Part shown: piece after piece, positions 13,001-23,339 of the stretch
How the letters are laid out: every line of letters begins with the position of its first letter
Numbering within the stretch: position 1 is the stretch's first letter
Assembly (NCBI GenBank): GCA_038501625.1
Contig: JAZAYU010000173.1
Coordinates: 558,001-622,000 of the forward strand
DNA from: Corbicula japonica
Lineage: Eukaryota; Mollusca; Bivalvia; Venerida; Cyrenidae
Direction of reading: 5' to 3'
DNA: 64,000 bases
Program-made: the position numbers and the translations under genes
Notes under the pieces: generated by a model
Database searches by the model: none
What the model saw: the letters and a program-made list of their open reading frames with translations, nothing else
What the model was told of the DNA's origin: nothing

Positions 13001-14420
13001 GAAAATTCAGCAATTTTCAAATTTTCACCATTTTCAATGTCTGTCCATGTCCGCTCCCCTATGCTTAAAAGGTGACGTTCAGTCTCTCACCCACATCATT
13101 TAATATATAAATAAGTTTGTGCGAGATTCAAATGGCCCGGAAAAACGATATGTTGGCCCGAAATGCGAACTTTCCCATCCAAATGTTGCACACGTGATTT
13201 AATTGTTGTTGTTTTCAATACCAATTAAACACTTTTTCACATTAAGTGATATCCACCTTACTTTGTAAGTAATTGACTTTTATATTTTTATATTTTAAAT
13301 TAGATTTTGTAAAGTAGCGTTACAGTAGTAATAAAAGATCAAAACTTTTCATATTTAATAAATATAATTAAAAAGGGAGGTGTGGGGAATGACCATTATT
13401 CAACTCTGATGAATCCATAGGAATTAACGATCTGGTATGCATGGATGTTTTATTTTTCTATTACTTCAGGAATGATTTGTCATTTTACCCAAGAGTAGTG
13501 GTCTTCAACGAGTAATACTATATACATATAACATGTAAGTTCAAGAAGTTTTACTCATTTAGTTAAAACACTAAAACATCGTTTATTTTCAGTAGTTGCA
13601 ACGAAATAAATGATGAGATTTCATAGTTGTAAATACCAGTTGATCCAACAATAATAGTTTCGGTTAATCTGAGTGATTATTTTCATTGCTTGGTTTAACG
13701 CAATTATTGAAAATATTTCCAAAATCGCCTTGGTGTATTTCCACGTAGAATGCTTTCTCGGAAAGAAATACCGACAATTGAAGTTCGCATTGCTTTGTTG
13801 GTGAAACTTTATTAACATCACTTACAAAGTCTTTAAGTAGGCATTTAAACACTAGTTTGTACTTCTCCACGTGCATAGTACCTTTCTGTTTTAGAATGCA
13901 ACAGTACGCAATAAATTACACGAACGAAACCCAACGACTCTGCAATACATCAAAATAAAAATATAACACATTTAAAAGGCGTTTGCGCGTTAAATAGTAT
14001 TACACGGCAAACGAAGAGAGGTCTAACATCTGAAACTACAACAAACACAATAATTGGAAATCGCGTTTTGTCGCTAAAGAAATGTCAAGCGTAATTATGA
14101 TAATGAGAAGCAGGTCACTCCAAACGTTTATTTAAGCCAATAAATATACAGAGGACATTTGTTTTGTCAGTGAAAGATAGAAACAAATATATTTACTCTG
14201 AACCCCGGATTTATGATTTTTAAACGTTGCGGCCACCAATGAAAATACATAGATCCGGGATTTACCTTAAGTGAAAAATATTTGTATCTTTCACTGGTAA
14301 AAACATTTTTTTAAATTAGTTAGTAATTAGACACCTTAATCAAATTACTTACGCCAACGTGGTTAAAATAGGTAAACTTGTCAAAACCAGGATCATCAGT
14401 TCCAGTCCCAGAAAGGCCAT
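923..14420 (-). CDS. TEP-B: thioester-containing (alpha-2-macroglobulin-like) protein, 5' part only
   Basis: Secreted macroglobulin/complement-family protein, cut by the window edge. Coding exons in transcript order: 14420-14353, 12563-12361, 12128-12100, 11117-10961, 10416-10346, 1045-923. All have AG/GT borders and phases 2,1,0,1,0,0, identical to the paralogue TEP-A. The first 217 residues comprise a hydrophobic signal peptide beginning MAFLGLELM, MG1 (YMALVPKNIRPG is the usual family start) and MG2 (FIQTDKGIYKPG, then DPLLDI). MG1 has an acidic insertion (EEDDDDVE) that TEP-A lacks. By eye well over half the residues match TEP-A. Intron 5 is 9.3 kb and repeat-filled; it spans 1046-10345. 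The thioester exon is outside the window, so activity cannot be judged. A tandem duplication is the simplest reading. Confidence 0.9.
1046..2070. other. TEP-B intron 5, no gene seen
   Basis: AT-rich intron sequence between exon 6 and the first dispersed retroelement copy. No conserved frame, tandem repeat or long inverted repeat was noticed. Confidence 0.4.
2071..2372 (-). mobile_element. Retroelement 3' end, copy R1
   Basis: Shares a 3' terminus (TGATATGCATATTTCAC, minus strand) and internal blocks such as the complement of TTACCGCCTTGGAACGGTC with copies near 20.8, 25.9, 36.4 and 62.4 kb. Copies share the 3' end but start at different points, as expected for 5'-truncated retroposition. A poly-G run (about 10 bases near 2262-2271 on the plus strand) interrupts this copy. 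The 90-codon open frame across it is fortuitous. Confidence 0.75.
2586..2850 (+). pseudogene. Decayed pogo/Tigger-type DDE transposase remnant
   Basis: In broken plus-strand frames, a block reading IKPLDVS..VGPFEVAL is followed by TRHEVFRIACKEYT and then NMQSAFRKFGIAPFN. The order and spacing resemble the end of the DDE domain of pogo/Tigger/Jerky transposases (LQPLDVGVFGPFK, then NIxSAFRxTGIxPFN). Stops and frame changes separate the blocks, so it is dead. Family assignment is from motif memory only. Confidence 0.5.
2950..4490. other. Gene-free part of TEP-B intron 5
   Basis: Mostly AT-rich. A CpG-richer patch at about 3755-3850 ends in CAGTGAGT, a good plus-strand donor, and could be a first exon of the candidate nested transcript further right. 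Nothing else is supported. Confidence 0.3.
4491..5294. repeat. Inverted repeat, 36-bp arms about 730 bp apart
   Basis: 4491-4526 and 5259-5294 are reverse complements at 35 of 36 bases (core CCTGAATTTCCATCAGAAAA). They could be termini of a foldback or non-autonomous DNA element of about 0.8 kb. A 96-codon open frame lies inside (4669-4959), but it has no recognisable domain and no coherent splice structure. Confidence 0.55.
6909..7013. repeat. Long hairpin, GC-rich loop
   Basis: Arms of about 45 bases (ACCATGTTATTGGGCC... and ...GACCCAATAACAAGGT) flank a GC-rich centre (CTCGGCCTTCTGCCTCAGG). A similar architecture occurs at 34279-34420. Confidence 0.7.
7172..7420. mobile_element. piggyBac-type MITE, degenerate copy
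   Basis: Begins TTGACCCTTTACTCCAT, has the internal motif CAACCAGTGTAAATCCA and inverted copies of AGATC-rich sequence, and ends near GGTGTATCCATCGAGTGAAA. The same layout is seen, better preserved, at 7457-7697 and 16884-17114. Confidence 0.55.
7457..7697. mobile_element. piggyBac-type MITE
   Basis: Flanked by TTAA on both sides, with termini CCCTTTACTAAATATA and CATGGAGGAAAAGG. Inside are inverted copies of CAGTGTAGA...GATCCAGATCAG. TTAA target duplication plus CCC/GGG ends is the piggyBac signature; there is no transposase. Confidence 0.65.
8351..8759. repeat. Dispersed element with TGTGTCGCCC / GGGCGACACA ends
   Basis: About 410 bp bounded by short inverted ends. It has a CTGTCCGTCCATCTGTCC run and two direct copies of ACTTAATGTTG..TATAACTTTGCC. 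I recall this type as common in mollusc genomes; no coding capacity. Confidence 0.6.
9216..10345. other. TEP-B intron 5, no gene seen
   Basis: AT-rich intron sequence up to the exon 5 donor. No long frame, array or element boundary recognised. Confidence 0.4.
10346..10416 (-). CDS. TEP-B exon 5 (MG2)
   Basis: 71 nt, phase 1 in and 0 out; reads VQYRVFVVNSNLELVDPLL. It aligns residue for residue with TEP-A exon 5 (56970-57040). Acceptor CAG, donor GTAAGT. Confidence 0.9.
10961..11117 (-). CDS. TEP-B exon 4 (end of MG1, start of MG2)
   Basis: 157 nt, phase 0 in and 1 out. It begins VPPLQQWANFRINVTG, with an N-glycosylation sequon NVT, and carries the family hallmark QTDKGIYKPGE. TEP-A exon 4 is one codon shorter. 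Confidence 0.92.
12100..12128 (-). CDS. TEP-B exon 3, 29-nt micro-exon
   Basis: Encodes GQTSVVVKLQ after completing the codon from exon 2. TEP-A exon 3 (58558-58586) is the same length and gives GQTSAVVKLQ. Too short for ORF finders; supported by the paralogue, the CAG acceptor and the GTATGT donor. Confidence 0.9.
12361..12563 (-). CDS. TEP-B exon 2 (MG1)
   Basis: 203 nt, phase 2 in and 1 out. Encodes EPANYTYMALVPKNIRPG and a typical MG1 strand pattern, with an acidic stretch. The donor that preserves frame is the weak GTTCGT. The GTAGTT four bases further on would put exon 3 in a frame that stops. Confidence 0.9.
12667..12990. repeat. 37-38 bp minisatellite in TEP-B intron 1
   Basis: About eight imperfect head-to-tail copies of a unit containing CACTGAAATCTAGCCGGTAA and GAGTAAATATATTTCTT. 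Copies diverge towards the right. Confidence 0.85.
14353..14420 (-). CDS. TEP-B exon 1: start codon and signal peptide
   Basis: 68 nt of coding sequence, 22 codons plus 2 bases, exactly as in TEP-A. The ATG context ACAACATGG is good. The peptide is hydrophobic (MAFLGLELMILVLTS) and cleavage is likely near residue 20-23. Another frame of this exon also stays open (QHGLSGTG...), but the signal-peptide frame is the one that splices in phase to MG1. Confidence 0.88.
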
Positions 14421-14478
14421 GTTGTTCTGTAAACTAGTGAAAAGAAACATTCGATAATTATCCAGTCATTTTGTCAGC

Positions 14479-14488
14479 GATATATGTC
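14479..14488 (-). promoter_or_regulatory. Possible TATA element of TEP-B
   Basis: GACATATATC on the minus strand, about 60 bases upstream of the TEP-B ATG. The match is weak and no other core promoter element was noticed. Confidence 0.2.
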
Positions 14489-16883
14489 AATATGCACAAG
14501 ATGACGTAATAATGAAGCTTCGTGCCAAGTTTTATCAAATTCCAACTTCGGTTTTTGGAAAGAAATGAAACTGGTTTACATCTAAATTAAATTAAAGCAC
14601 CCAGAGTTCCTAGAAATTACTGAACCGGAAAAAGTAAATACGAATCTTGACACCGAACGTATGGTGTTTTTTTTTACAATTGTATGCGGCTGCAAAGAAG
14701 CACTGGAGTAATTGATCAGTTATGATATTCTTTAGGTTAGGCTATGTATTGTCATTTTGTTAATGATTCCCTAAAAAATTATAACTATCGGTAATAGCAG
14801 TCACGCTCTCTACTAGTTTTATTATAGCGTACACGTATAAATTTCATTGAGTTTGATTTTAACAGTAACATTATTAAGTAAGTTGCACGCGGAGCCTTTC
14901 TACGGCGGCCACATTGCAATATACATTTTAGGTTGTAAAACGGTCCATACTTTTATATAAAAAGAATGTAAGTTAGAGTAAGATTTCTTGACTCCCCGAA
15001 ATGGGCAAAATGTATAGTCACTTTCTCTGAAGTTTAAGGGAAGTTATTGAATTTATTAAGAGGTTTAAAAAAACTTTAACCTTGATAAAATATTGTTATC
15101 AAAATTTATAACCAGAAGTGGCATTACCATAGCACTTACATCAGGTAGTCTAAGAACTTTCGGACATGAGTGTTGAAATATTTAGTCATACTGCAAAAAC
15201 TACCTCACCGGGTTATCCGATAAGCGAAATTTTCTCTATATAGAACAAAGAAGGCACATACAGGTTTAACGTGCATAACTTTTTTTCTGCTCATCTCAAT
15301 CCTTAGGTGCAAACGGTTTCATAAAATTGAATCTTTGCTTGACATTTATATATTTATTTCATAAATATTGAAGTATATTGCGATAATCTGTTTTGAGGTT
15401 AAAGTTAACCATCTCAGCCTCCTATATTCTCTATTGAAAATCGTGCAAAATCGGCTATCTGTTCGTTTTTAATGAATTAATTACACTATTTCTATTGAAA
15501 TAAAAGCTTAGGTGCAATCGGATCCAAAAAGAAGACAAATTTATCTTTCAAGTGATATATTTTTTTCTTTGGAAAAATTATGTTACAATAGTCTGTTTTG
15601 AGGTTGAAGTTAGACCATTTTTTTAATTTTCTCAAAAGGAGGGAAATACTGCGCTGAATCGATAATCGTTCTCGCGGCATTTACCTTATTTCGCGGTTGA
15701 ATGGAGACGGTTTAAGACGGTGCCATTTCAGCATATAAATAAAACTATTTAACTGCAGCCGTAAAATGAAAAAAAAATGCAAATGCGTAAAATCACACGA
15801 TCATGTATAATCAATGCCTTGTGTTTTACTTTCAATATGATTTGGTGTTGGTTTTTTTGCTGGTGATAGTAAAGTTATGATAAATTTCGTGAAGTCAAAA
15901 TTGTTGTTGTTGTAATATTCATAAAAATTTAGAATTTACATTTTGAGGCACCGAAGCTTTAAACGTGTCCAAACAAAAACGAAACACATTCTGAATTTAT
16001 TAAAGTCATCAATATGCATTTATCTATCGGAGGTTGAGAATCATCACTTTTGTACTTAAAAAGTATGAAATTCCACACCTGAGCGAAGTGAATGCAAACG
16101 GAGAATATCTCTCGGGTATTTTTTTCCTGTCAGTGAAAGATTCGAATCCACATTTTTTGACATATTTCAACGGTTCCGTACCTGTTATTAAGTAACTGAC
16201 ACAAATTCGGATGATGGATTATTCTCAGCGAAAAACCAACAACAACAACAACAAACCTGACTTAAGATTAAGTTATATTATTTTAACAAACGTATAATAC
16301 CGAATTTAGAAGAATTTGCGTAACCTTAAAGATAGTTAATTTATATTCAATTACAAAGTATTGTCGAAATGATCGAGTCAGAACAGTAAATTTACTGAAT
16401 AAAATCAACACTAATTCCTATTTAATATTGTGACTTTAATATGATTAAACTAAATTAATTGATCTGAACAACATTTTGCTTTATTTGTTTGATGGATTTA
16501 TAAAATTAACAGTAGTTTTATTTTACAACAACTTTTTCATTTCTGTATTATTTTAATTGGCCTTTAAAACAAAACAAAAATCTGTCCTTAGGTATTAAAT
16601 ATACGTCAACTGGTGTTTTATTGCACATGACTGTAGTTTAATTGTCCACATCCGGAGTAAGTGCCCCGTTAAGCATGAAACAATTACGTACACTGACCAT
16701 CCAATTTGATTTGTTTTACTTTAATGGTAAAAAGGCATGAGACAGGTACAAAACAGAAGAATTATGAAATTTTAAGTATGCAGAAGGCATTTTACGTCCT
16801 GAAAAATTTGCTAAATTAAAATATTCCTTGAGAATCCATTATCGACTTAAAATGCCGGAGTGGAATTTTTTTTAATGTAAATA
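14489..16883. other. Intergenic spacer upstream of TEP-B, no gene
   Basis: AT-rich. It contains a diverged direct duplication: 15305-15410 and 15510-15620 share AGGTGCAA.CGG and TCTGTTTTGAGGTT.AAGTTA blocks about 205 bases apart. No convincing exon on either strand. Confidence 0.45.
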
Positions 16884-17114
16884 TTAACCCTTTCCTCCAT
16901 ACACACACCTTTATTGCATGGGCGGACAGTGTAGATCCAGATCAGCTGGCACATCCGTGTCTTCTAAACTGTTCGCTTTTTGATTTGTTAGGTTATCTCT
17001 GACCAAAATGCGACCAGTGCAGATCCTGATCAGATGGCACAGATGTGCTGTCTGATCTGGATCTACACTGGTCGCACATGCGTAAAAATATGTATATATG
17101 GAGGAAAGGGTTAA
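16884..17114. mobile_element. piggyBac-type MITE, best-preserved copy
   Basis: TTAA|CCCTTTCCTCCATA at the left and TATGGAGGAAAGGG|TTAA at the right, 231 bp including both TTAA. The interior is itself palindromic, with AGTGTAGATCCAGATCAG and GATCTGGATCTACACTGG facing each other. Non-autonomous. Related copies at 7172, 7457, 48217 and 54024. Confidence 0.8.
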
Positions 17115-18666
17115 GACTGTGGAAGTAAAAACGTTAAAAGGGATGATAAATGATCAACGTAACACGCAGTATAGTCTACATGTATTACCTATTTCGATTT
17201 CTTTTTTAAAATATAATTTCGCAAAAAGTGTGTATCACCTTTATTCTAAATGATTTCGTGTCATTACACGGGTTTATAATTGATTTGGGTCTACTCGGGT
17301 CACACAATTATTGCTATATTCGGTTCCGGATATTACAGGCCAATTATAGTATTGTTACATGAATATGGATTTAATAATTTAAACCAAACTCAGGAAAGAA
17401 AGAGAGAAACTTCTGGAGTTGCTGAACTCTAAAGTGAACAATTCAGCGCATTAACAGACCCCATTCACGCCCCCAGCCTAGTTTTACTGTAACCCGCAAA
17501 GCAGAAACAAAAGGCTGCACGCTATTTTAAATGAAATCGTTTAACATACGTGTTTCTTTATAACATATAGATTCCATTTTATTATGATTAAATGAACTGT
17601 TAAAAAATAGTTGGTTGATGATATTTTCTGCTAGTTACTGTAATGTATTTGTTGAAGTAGACTTTACGAAAACTAAAATACGGATATGAATACACGTGTT
17701 TTCTTTCAAATTGCCTTAAGGGTATATCGGTTAAATAATCTATCGCTCTGCCGAAGATCTTATCAGGAGTTATTGGTTTTCTGGGGGCCAACAGTCCAGT
17801 GAGGTAGTTTTTGCAGTATGACTGAAGATCGTTTGTGCAATGTCTGAAGCAACTCTGAGCAGGAAATGAAGAGTCTGAAAACATTAATTAAAACCTTTAC
17901 CTTAAGTTAACCTTTAACATTTTTTATCGAGGACAGACACATTAATCATTCAAACTTAAAGGTCGGTATTAAGCAACCTTAAAACTCTTGAACCTTAATA
18001 ATCTGGATTATGTCTATACATTCAATCAACATTTAGCAAACATTTTTGTGGAACAAAAAAAACATGGAGTTCGTGTAAATTATAATAACTAATTAAATAT
18101 CTGGCCCAATGTTATAAACATGATCTCTTTTCTGTTTAACTAAGTACATGTGTGTATTCAAACATATTGAACTTAAACAAATGTATTTAGTTTAACTTCT
18201 TCAAAACTAACAATTTTGATAGAAAGAAAAAGCAGAACAGATGATCACGTTAATATAAAAATATAAAAATCACATGAGATAAAGAGAAAATACTACAACT
18301 AAAACTGGATTTAAATATATGATTACCTTTTTTCCAATGAACTCGAAAGACAAATCTCCCAAATAATTATACATGCACTTGTATGTTAAACGACTTCCTG
18401 AAACCACGATACACCAATCAAATCTTAACCATTTTTATTACAATCATGTTTACAAAACGAGTATTGATTTGAACCCATAATTTAAATATAGAAACGATCG
18501 GCTAGGTTATAAGGGTGTTTGCAATGTTATCGTGTCTTGCTGGCGGAGCAAATACTGAATATTTGTCGATCAAAAAATGATAATCTTGTTGGAAATACTA
18601 CCAATAATATGTGTACTATATTTTAAGTCAAAATTTAACACAAGTGTGTATCCGTCATCATTTACA
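17115..18666. other. Intergenic, no supported gene
   Basis: A minus-strand frame at 17600-17884 is Cys-containing (AQSCFRHCTND) and preceded by TTTTCAG, so a stray exon cannot be excluded. It has no recognised domain, no clear donor and no partner exon. The rest is AT-rich sequence. Confidence 0.3.
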
Positions 18667-18824
18667 GGACTGGTCCCAAGGTTATAAAACTGAGCATGGA
18701 AACCAGTCTCAAATCTCAAGGATCTGATTGGCTAAAATGGCGACTGGTCGCCATTTCAGCCAATCAGATGCTTGAGATTTGTGACTGGTTTCCATGCTTA
18801 GTTTTATAACCTTCAGGCCTGGTC
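18667..18824. mobile_element. Palindromic element P, copy a
   Basis: Near-perfect foldback: GGTTATAAAACTGAGCATGG...AATGGCGACTGGTCGCCATT... and back. Shared motifs of the family are CCAGTCTCAAATCTCAAG, ATCTGATTGGCTGAAATGGC and their complements. There is no open frame, so it is a hairpin MITE. Confidence 0.85.
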
Positions 18825-19615
18825 TAATCTGAACGAAATTGTTTTTAACCTTTTGTATCGTGTTCACAAAATCATCTGAAATTTTTATTGTCAATCATAT
18901 TGGGTGATAGAATCTGAGATCTGATTTTAAATATCACTGACAATCAATACAACAAATATGTTACATTCATATAGAGAAAATCAGTGTTAAAATCTGAATT
19001 ATATCAACATCGACATTTTATGTGAACATTCACTGAAAAGCAATGTCAAATAGTTTGACAAACCAAGAAAAAGATCACCACGCTGTAGAAATCACATCTA
19101 AACCTATTACTTATTTCATTAATTTTGCTGAATAATCAGTGTACAGATCGAAACATAGCTGAGACATTTAAAACGATTAAACAATACTTGAATATCTTAT
19201 CTCCCTCTCGATCGTTCACTTCAAACACAATTTGTAAGTTAAAATGTGGCAATAAATTTAACTATGAAGTGCTATAATAATATAATATAATCTTAAATGT
19301 ATGTTTTGTGCGCCCCTAAATCACAAACTTATATTTACATGTGCCATCAAAGATCGTAAATATGCCATACAGGGGTTCCAGGATTTTAGAAAGCATGGGC
19401 GGCTACAGGAATTCTCTTAAGTGCGGCTAGGCAAAGGTATTGGGAAAACGAACATGCTTCTCCACCCCAATCCCCTCAAAAAGAACAAGGTCAAGCACGT
19501 TATCTTGCCGTAGGTGAAACCTGGGCATATTACAAAGTTTTATTACCGATAAGTTAAATATGATCAGAGACTTAGTCTCCTTTTTCACAACGTACCTACG
19601 AGGTAAGAACATATA

Positions 19616-20345
19616 CTGTATAGCGCTTAATATTGGCGGTGTCAAATTTTGGCGTATTTTAAAGTGTTTTATATTGGCGGGGTCATATATTGGCGCACCA
19701 AGCCAGACCGCCAAAATAAAACCCTTGATGAAAAATGGCGGACATTAGACAATGGAAGAGAAAGGTAAACGTCGCAGTTAGTCTATTATTAAATTTTAAG
19801 TGTGAAAACATTATCGCAGCTACCTAATACAGTACTTGATTGCTTTGTTTGATATTCCAATTATATTCCTTTTGGTGACGCATCATAAGTTTACCTAGTA
19901 CTTGTTCGATTAATTATTATTTAATATAAGTACTAATATAGCGGGTTTCTATGAGATATTGAAAAAAATCAATTTAATTTACTACATGTACAAAAGCTAT
20001 AATTCTATAATGCTTTATTTCAAGTTCAAAACAAGTGCCGCTGAAAGGAATGGACGACAAGCGCCAAATAACACTCCTTCTGGCTATATATAAAGAAAAA
20101 AAACACATTCATTTACTCTTGTTTCGTGTTGTTTAAGTTTTTATTCAGATTTCAAAGAATATACATAATTTAGAAACATGCAACAATCTTTCTTCATCAA
20201 GGGAGGAAACTGCGAAGTAGATTTGAAATTGGCGGTGTTTTAAATTGACGGGGATTTTTATTGGCGGTGTTTTATATTGGCGCAACTGACCCTGACCGCC
20301 AATATCGCCAAAATTAAACCCCCGCCAATATTAGTACTTATACAG
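19616..20345. mobile_element. 0.7 kb TA-flanked element, copy 1
   Basis: Flanked by TA; ends CTGTATAGCGCTTAATATTG and the complement of CTGTATAAGTACTAATATTG. Subterminal arrays of TTGGCGG/CCGCCAA occur on both arms. The second copy (29907-30652) is in the opposite orientation and alignable throughout. TA target and inverted ends suggest a Tc1/mariner-type non-autonomous element. Confidence 0.8.
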
Positions 20346-20800
20346 TATATTTCGATTCTCAAAAGTAAAACATGTTTATACCCTTTACTGAGTCTATTTC
20401 CCCGGTAAAATAAGTATTTCAGCCTATAGTTATAAAAATATTTCACCTTTTTTATTACATTGACATGCTTATTACGCACGTGTTCACTTTTTTGCAATTC
20501 AAATTGACAAATTGTCATTAACGAACTGATGCAGATGTACTGACTTGTTTTTTTAAGAAAGTAAACACTTTGAACAGCAGTATTCATATTTCTGGTCTAA
20601 ATGAAATGTCTTTTCATTTTCAGGAGCAATATTGAAAACACATTTGGTCAATGTGCCTACAATCATTCAATTTATTCATGCTTTTTATTTTACCAATATT
20701 TTAAATTTGAGAGTAGTTAACAGAAGTGAATATGTTTATATAATTATATAGATTTTAATTTATTATCACTACTAATTTCTATTATAAATATAATTATAAT

Positions 20801-21268
20801 TCTGTTTTTTTATCTCTGTCATCGTGTTCTTGCTGATTTGTCTCCTGAGACTCTTGTCTCAGTAGGGTCATTGTGCCCGCCCTTTCACTTTGCAATGCTA
20901 TTTGCTTGTTATGTTTTAAATACTTGTGTGCTTTTGCGTGAAACATTTTTGAGTTGATGTGTGGGTTGGAGTTATTTCACCAAGACAACTTGTACTTGTT
21001 TGTTAATATGAGAACCTTTTGGGCGAAGTGTGAGGTTGTTGTATCTATCGTTAACCTGGTTTAAACCACTGGTTGCAAATTGGTTTGCCACAAACCGTTC
21101 AAAGGCGGTAGCCCTAAGGGTTCAATATTTCGTTAATTGTTTGTGGTTTCTTATTTGAAAATTAATTTATATTCTGATAAACGTATGCTCTTTTTTCCTC
21201 TCTACTTTCTGGCTGCGTGAGAAGGCTGTGTTTTCTGAGTATGGCGATTCCTGATATGCACTTTCAAC
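20801..21268 (+). mobile_element. Retroelement 3' end, copy R2
   Basis: 5'-truncated copy starting at the ATCTCTGTCATCGTGTTCTT block and ending ATTCCTGATATGCA. It aligns with the untranslated tail of the coding copy R3 (25.9-27.2 kb). Confidence 0.75.
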
Positions 21269-23132
21269 TTTTTAGGATATATGCGTACAAACCAATGTTT
21301 CCGGAAGCGCGATTTAAATGTTTTCACCCTTGCATGTTTTGAGAAAGAAGATCCTGTATTTTATCTCCACCAATTCAGCTTCGTTTTCTTTGCAAGACAC
21401 ACATGCTTGGTTTAATCCCCTTCTTGATCATATACGCTTTATGAAAATCGTCTTACCTTGTATTTCTGCATGGCATACTGACTTTTGTAAACGTTTTCAG
21501 TTTTTAATTCGTTTGCTTCATTGTTACCTAATAATTTTTATAAAATTTTAGATACAGGAGTATAGTCTCTTAAGTGCATGTAAAACATCTTCCTATGTGT
21601 CTTCCTATAAACAATGACATGAAGATTTGACAAAATTACTTCATTTATGTTGTAAGTATTTTATTAAAAATATGGACAAGTACTTTAAAACGTTTATACA
21701 GCCATGACCTTTGCAAATATAATACGAATAAGGAGAAGTGATGATCAATATTACAAAGAGGTAGTCATATATTCTAACGCTAAGATGGAGAACGATTTTG
21801 AAAAAAAAGGATTCTTCGATGGTTGGAGTTTAACATTTGCAAGTAATGATTTTTTTCTTCAATGAGTTGTGGATGTAAAAACTGTTCACAAACGAGGACC
21901 TTATTACTTGTTAGTATGTAAGGTTTCACGTGCAAAGACCCCATTTAAATATTTCAATACTACATGTATATTACGTGTAAGCATTGGACTTACCGACGAT
22001 GGAATTTTCTTTTGTTATTTACAGAAATTTTCTAGAGGATCATTCATCATCTATTCAAAGAAGTGTGAAAATACGTGGGAAACAAAACATTTACAATATC
22101 ATTACTTAATTACCGAGATGTAACGCAAGTTTTAACAGCTTTGCCGGTTTTCAGAGGGAGGTTGTATTTTTATACAATAAACGAACGATCTATGAAGTGC
22201 CACTTGGGCTTGACGGCGTGGGAAGTACATGCATATACATTTCCATAACAACCCATATACAGGCTCTTGAATCAAATCAAGCCTAAAATAATTTCATGTT
22301 CGGTGGCTTTCAAAGTGTCATTTTCTTCGATTCAAATGTAATTCCCGTTTCATAAGCGTAAAAACCCTCCCCCCTTACAAATCGTGTAGATATTAGTTCA
22401 TAATCCTCAGCCAGTAAAAAGATATACAACTTTATAAGATTAACACCCTTAATGATAGAATCCCCACCCATTATTATAACTTTAGCATGCGTTGGCAGTA
22501 ATAAGCATTACCATTACTGCCCATGAACAGGCTCAATCAAACCGAGCCTGCAATATTTTCATATTTTTCATGGTCGAAGGTCTTCAAATTTCCCTTTTCA
22601 TCTATTTCAGTACTTTATAAATGATATAACATCGTGTGCGGATCTGAAACGCTGTTTTCTACAGCTTAATACGTTCAAATGAACGTCCAGCATAAAAAAC
22701 TTGAGTAAAATATTTCTCAAAAAAAATACGATTCCTTTTTTAAATTGCATTATTTGTTTTTTTTTTGTTTTTTTTGTTGTTGTTGGTGGTGTTATTTTTT
22801 GTGACTTAGGTGTATTCGCATATGAATTATGACATATCTGTAGTTTATGATTCGATGTTGCAGACATTTTCATTGAAAGTTACCATGAGAATACTGGATT
22901 TCAAATTTGAATCTGTTTAATAATTTACATTTACTTTTTAAAAGTTAATTTATTTTTTTTAATTAACCAATTAGGAAATTTGCGGAGTGTAAGTAAATGT
23001 GATGTGCAAACAAGAAAATGAAAAACGGTGATCCGGAACAAACCTTGAAATATTGGATAACTGGACATATACACACTTTATATAAAAACACCTCGATTTA
23101 TATATGAACTCGTATAACAAACTAATTGCGCT
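21269..23132. other. Intergenic, downstream of TEP-A
   Basis: AT-rich spacer. Two related fragments containing CAGGCTC...AATCAA.CC.AGCCT and TTTCATGTTCGGTGG-like sequence (about 22255-22330 and 22515-22595) are probably pieces of a dispersed repeat; a third lies near 27310-27345. No gene supported. Confidence 0.4.
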
Positions 23133-23138
23133 TTTATT
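23133..23138 (-). terminator. Candidate polyadenylation signal of TEP-A
   Basis: AATAAA on the minus strand, about 200 bases beyond the TEP-A stop codon. Placement fits a short 3' UTR, but it is not the only possible signal in such AT-rich sequence. Confidence 0.4.
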
Positions 23139-23330
23139 AGTTATTTCAAGTATAAAGCTTTAAACATAAAATATAAATTACATTTAAATTCAGCATGTAT
23201 GATTTAACACAACACACAACACATATGGTGATTCGTTGAGTCCTGAGGCGAATTGTGTCGACGATTAAAATTTGTCATGATCAGGGTATAACCAAACTGA
23301 ACGCTGCTGTTCAATATACTGTTGAGAAGT

Positions 23331-23339
23331 TCAGCATTC
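23331..23339 (-). CDS. TEP-A exon 36: last two residues and stop
   Basis: A good acceptor (CTCTTTTTAG) is followed by GAATGCTGA, which in the phase left by exon 35 reads Glu-Cys-stop. This adds the fifth Cys of the C-terminal cluster. If intron 35 were retained, the tail would instead read VYGSILTVYI and stop, losing that Cys. The tiny coding length makes this the least certain exon. Confidence 0.6.
   Translation of the reverse strand, partial: EC

Noticed and set aside
17600..17884. 94-codon Cys-containing minus-strand frame preceded by TTTTCAG
   Set aside because: No known domain, no good donor, no counterpart near TEP-A, and such lengths arise by chance in this window.
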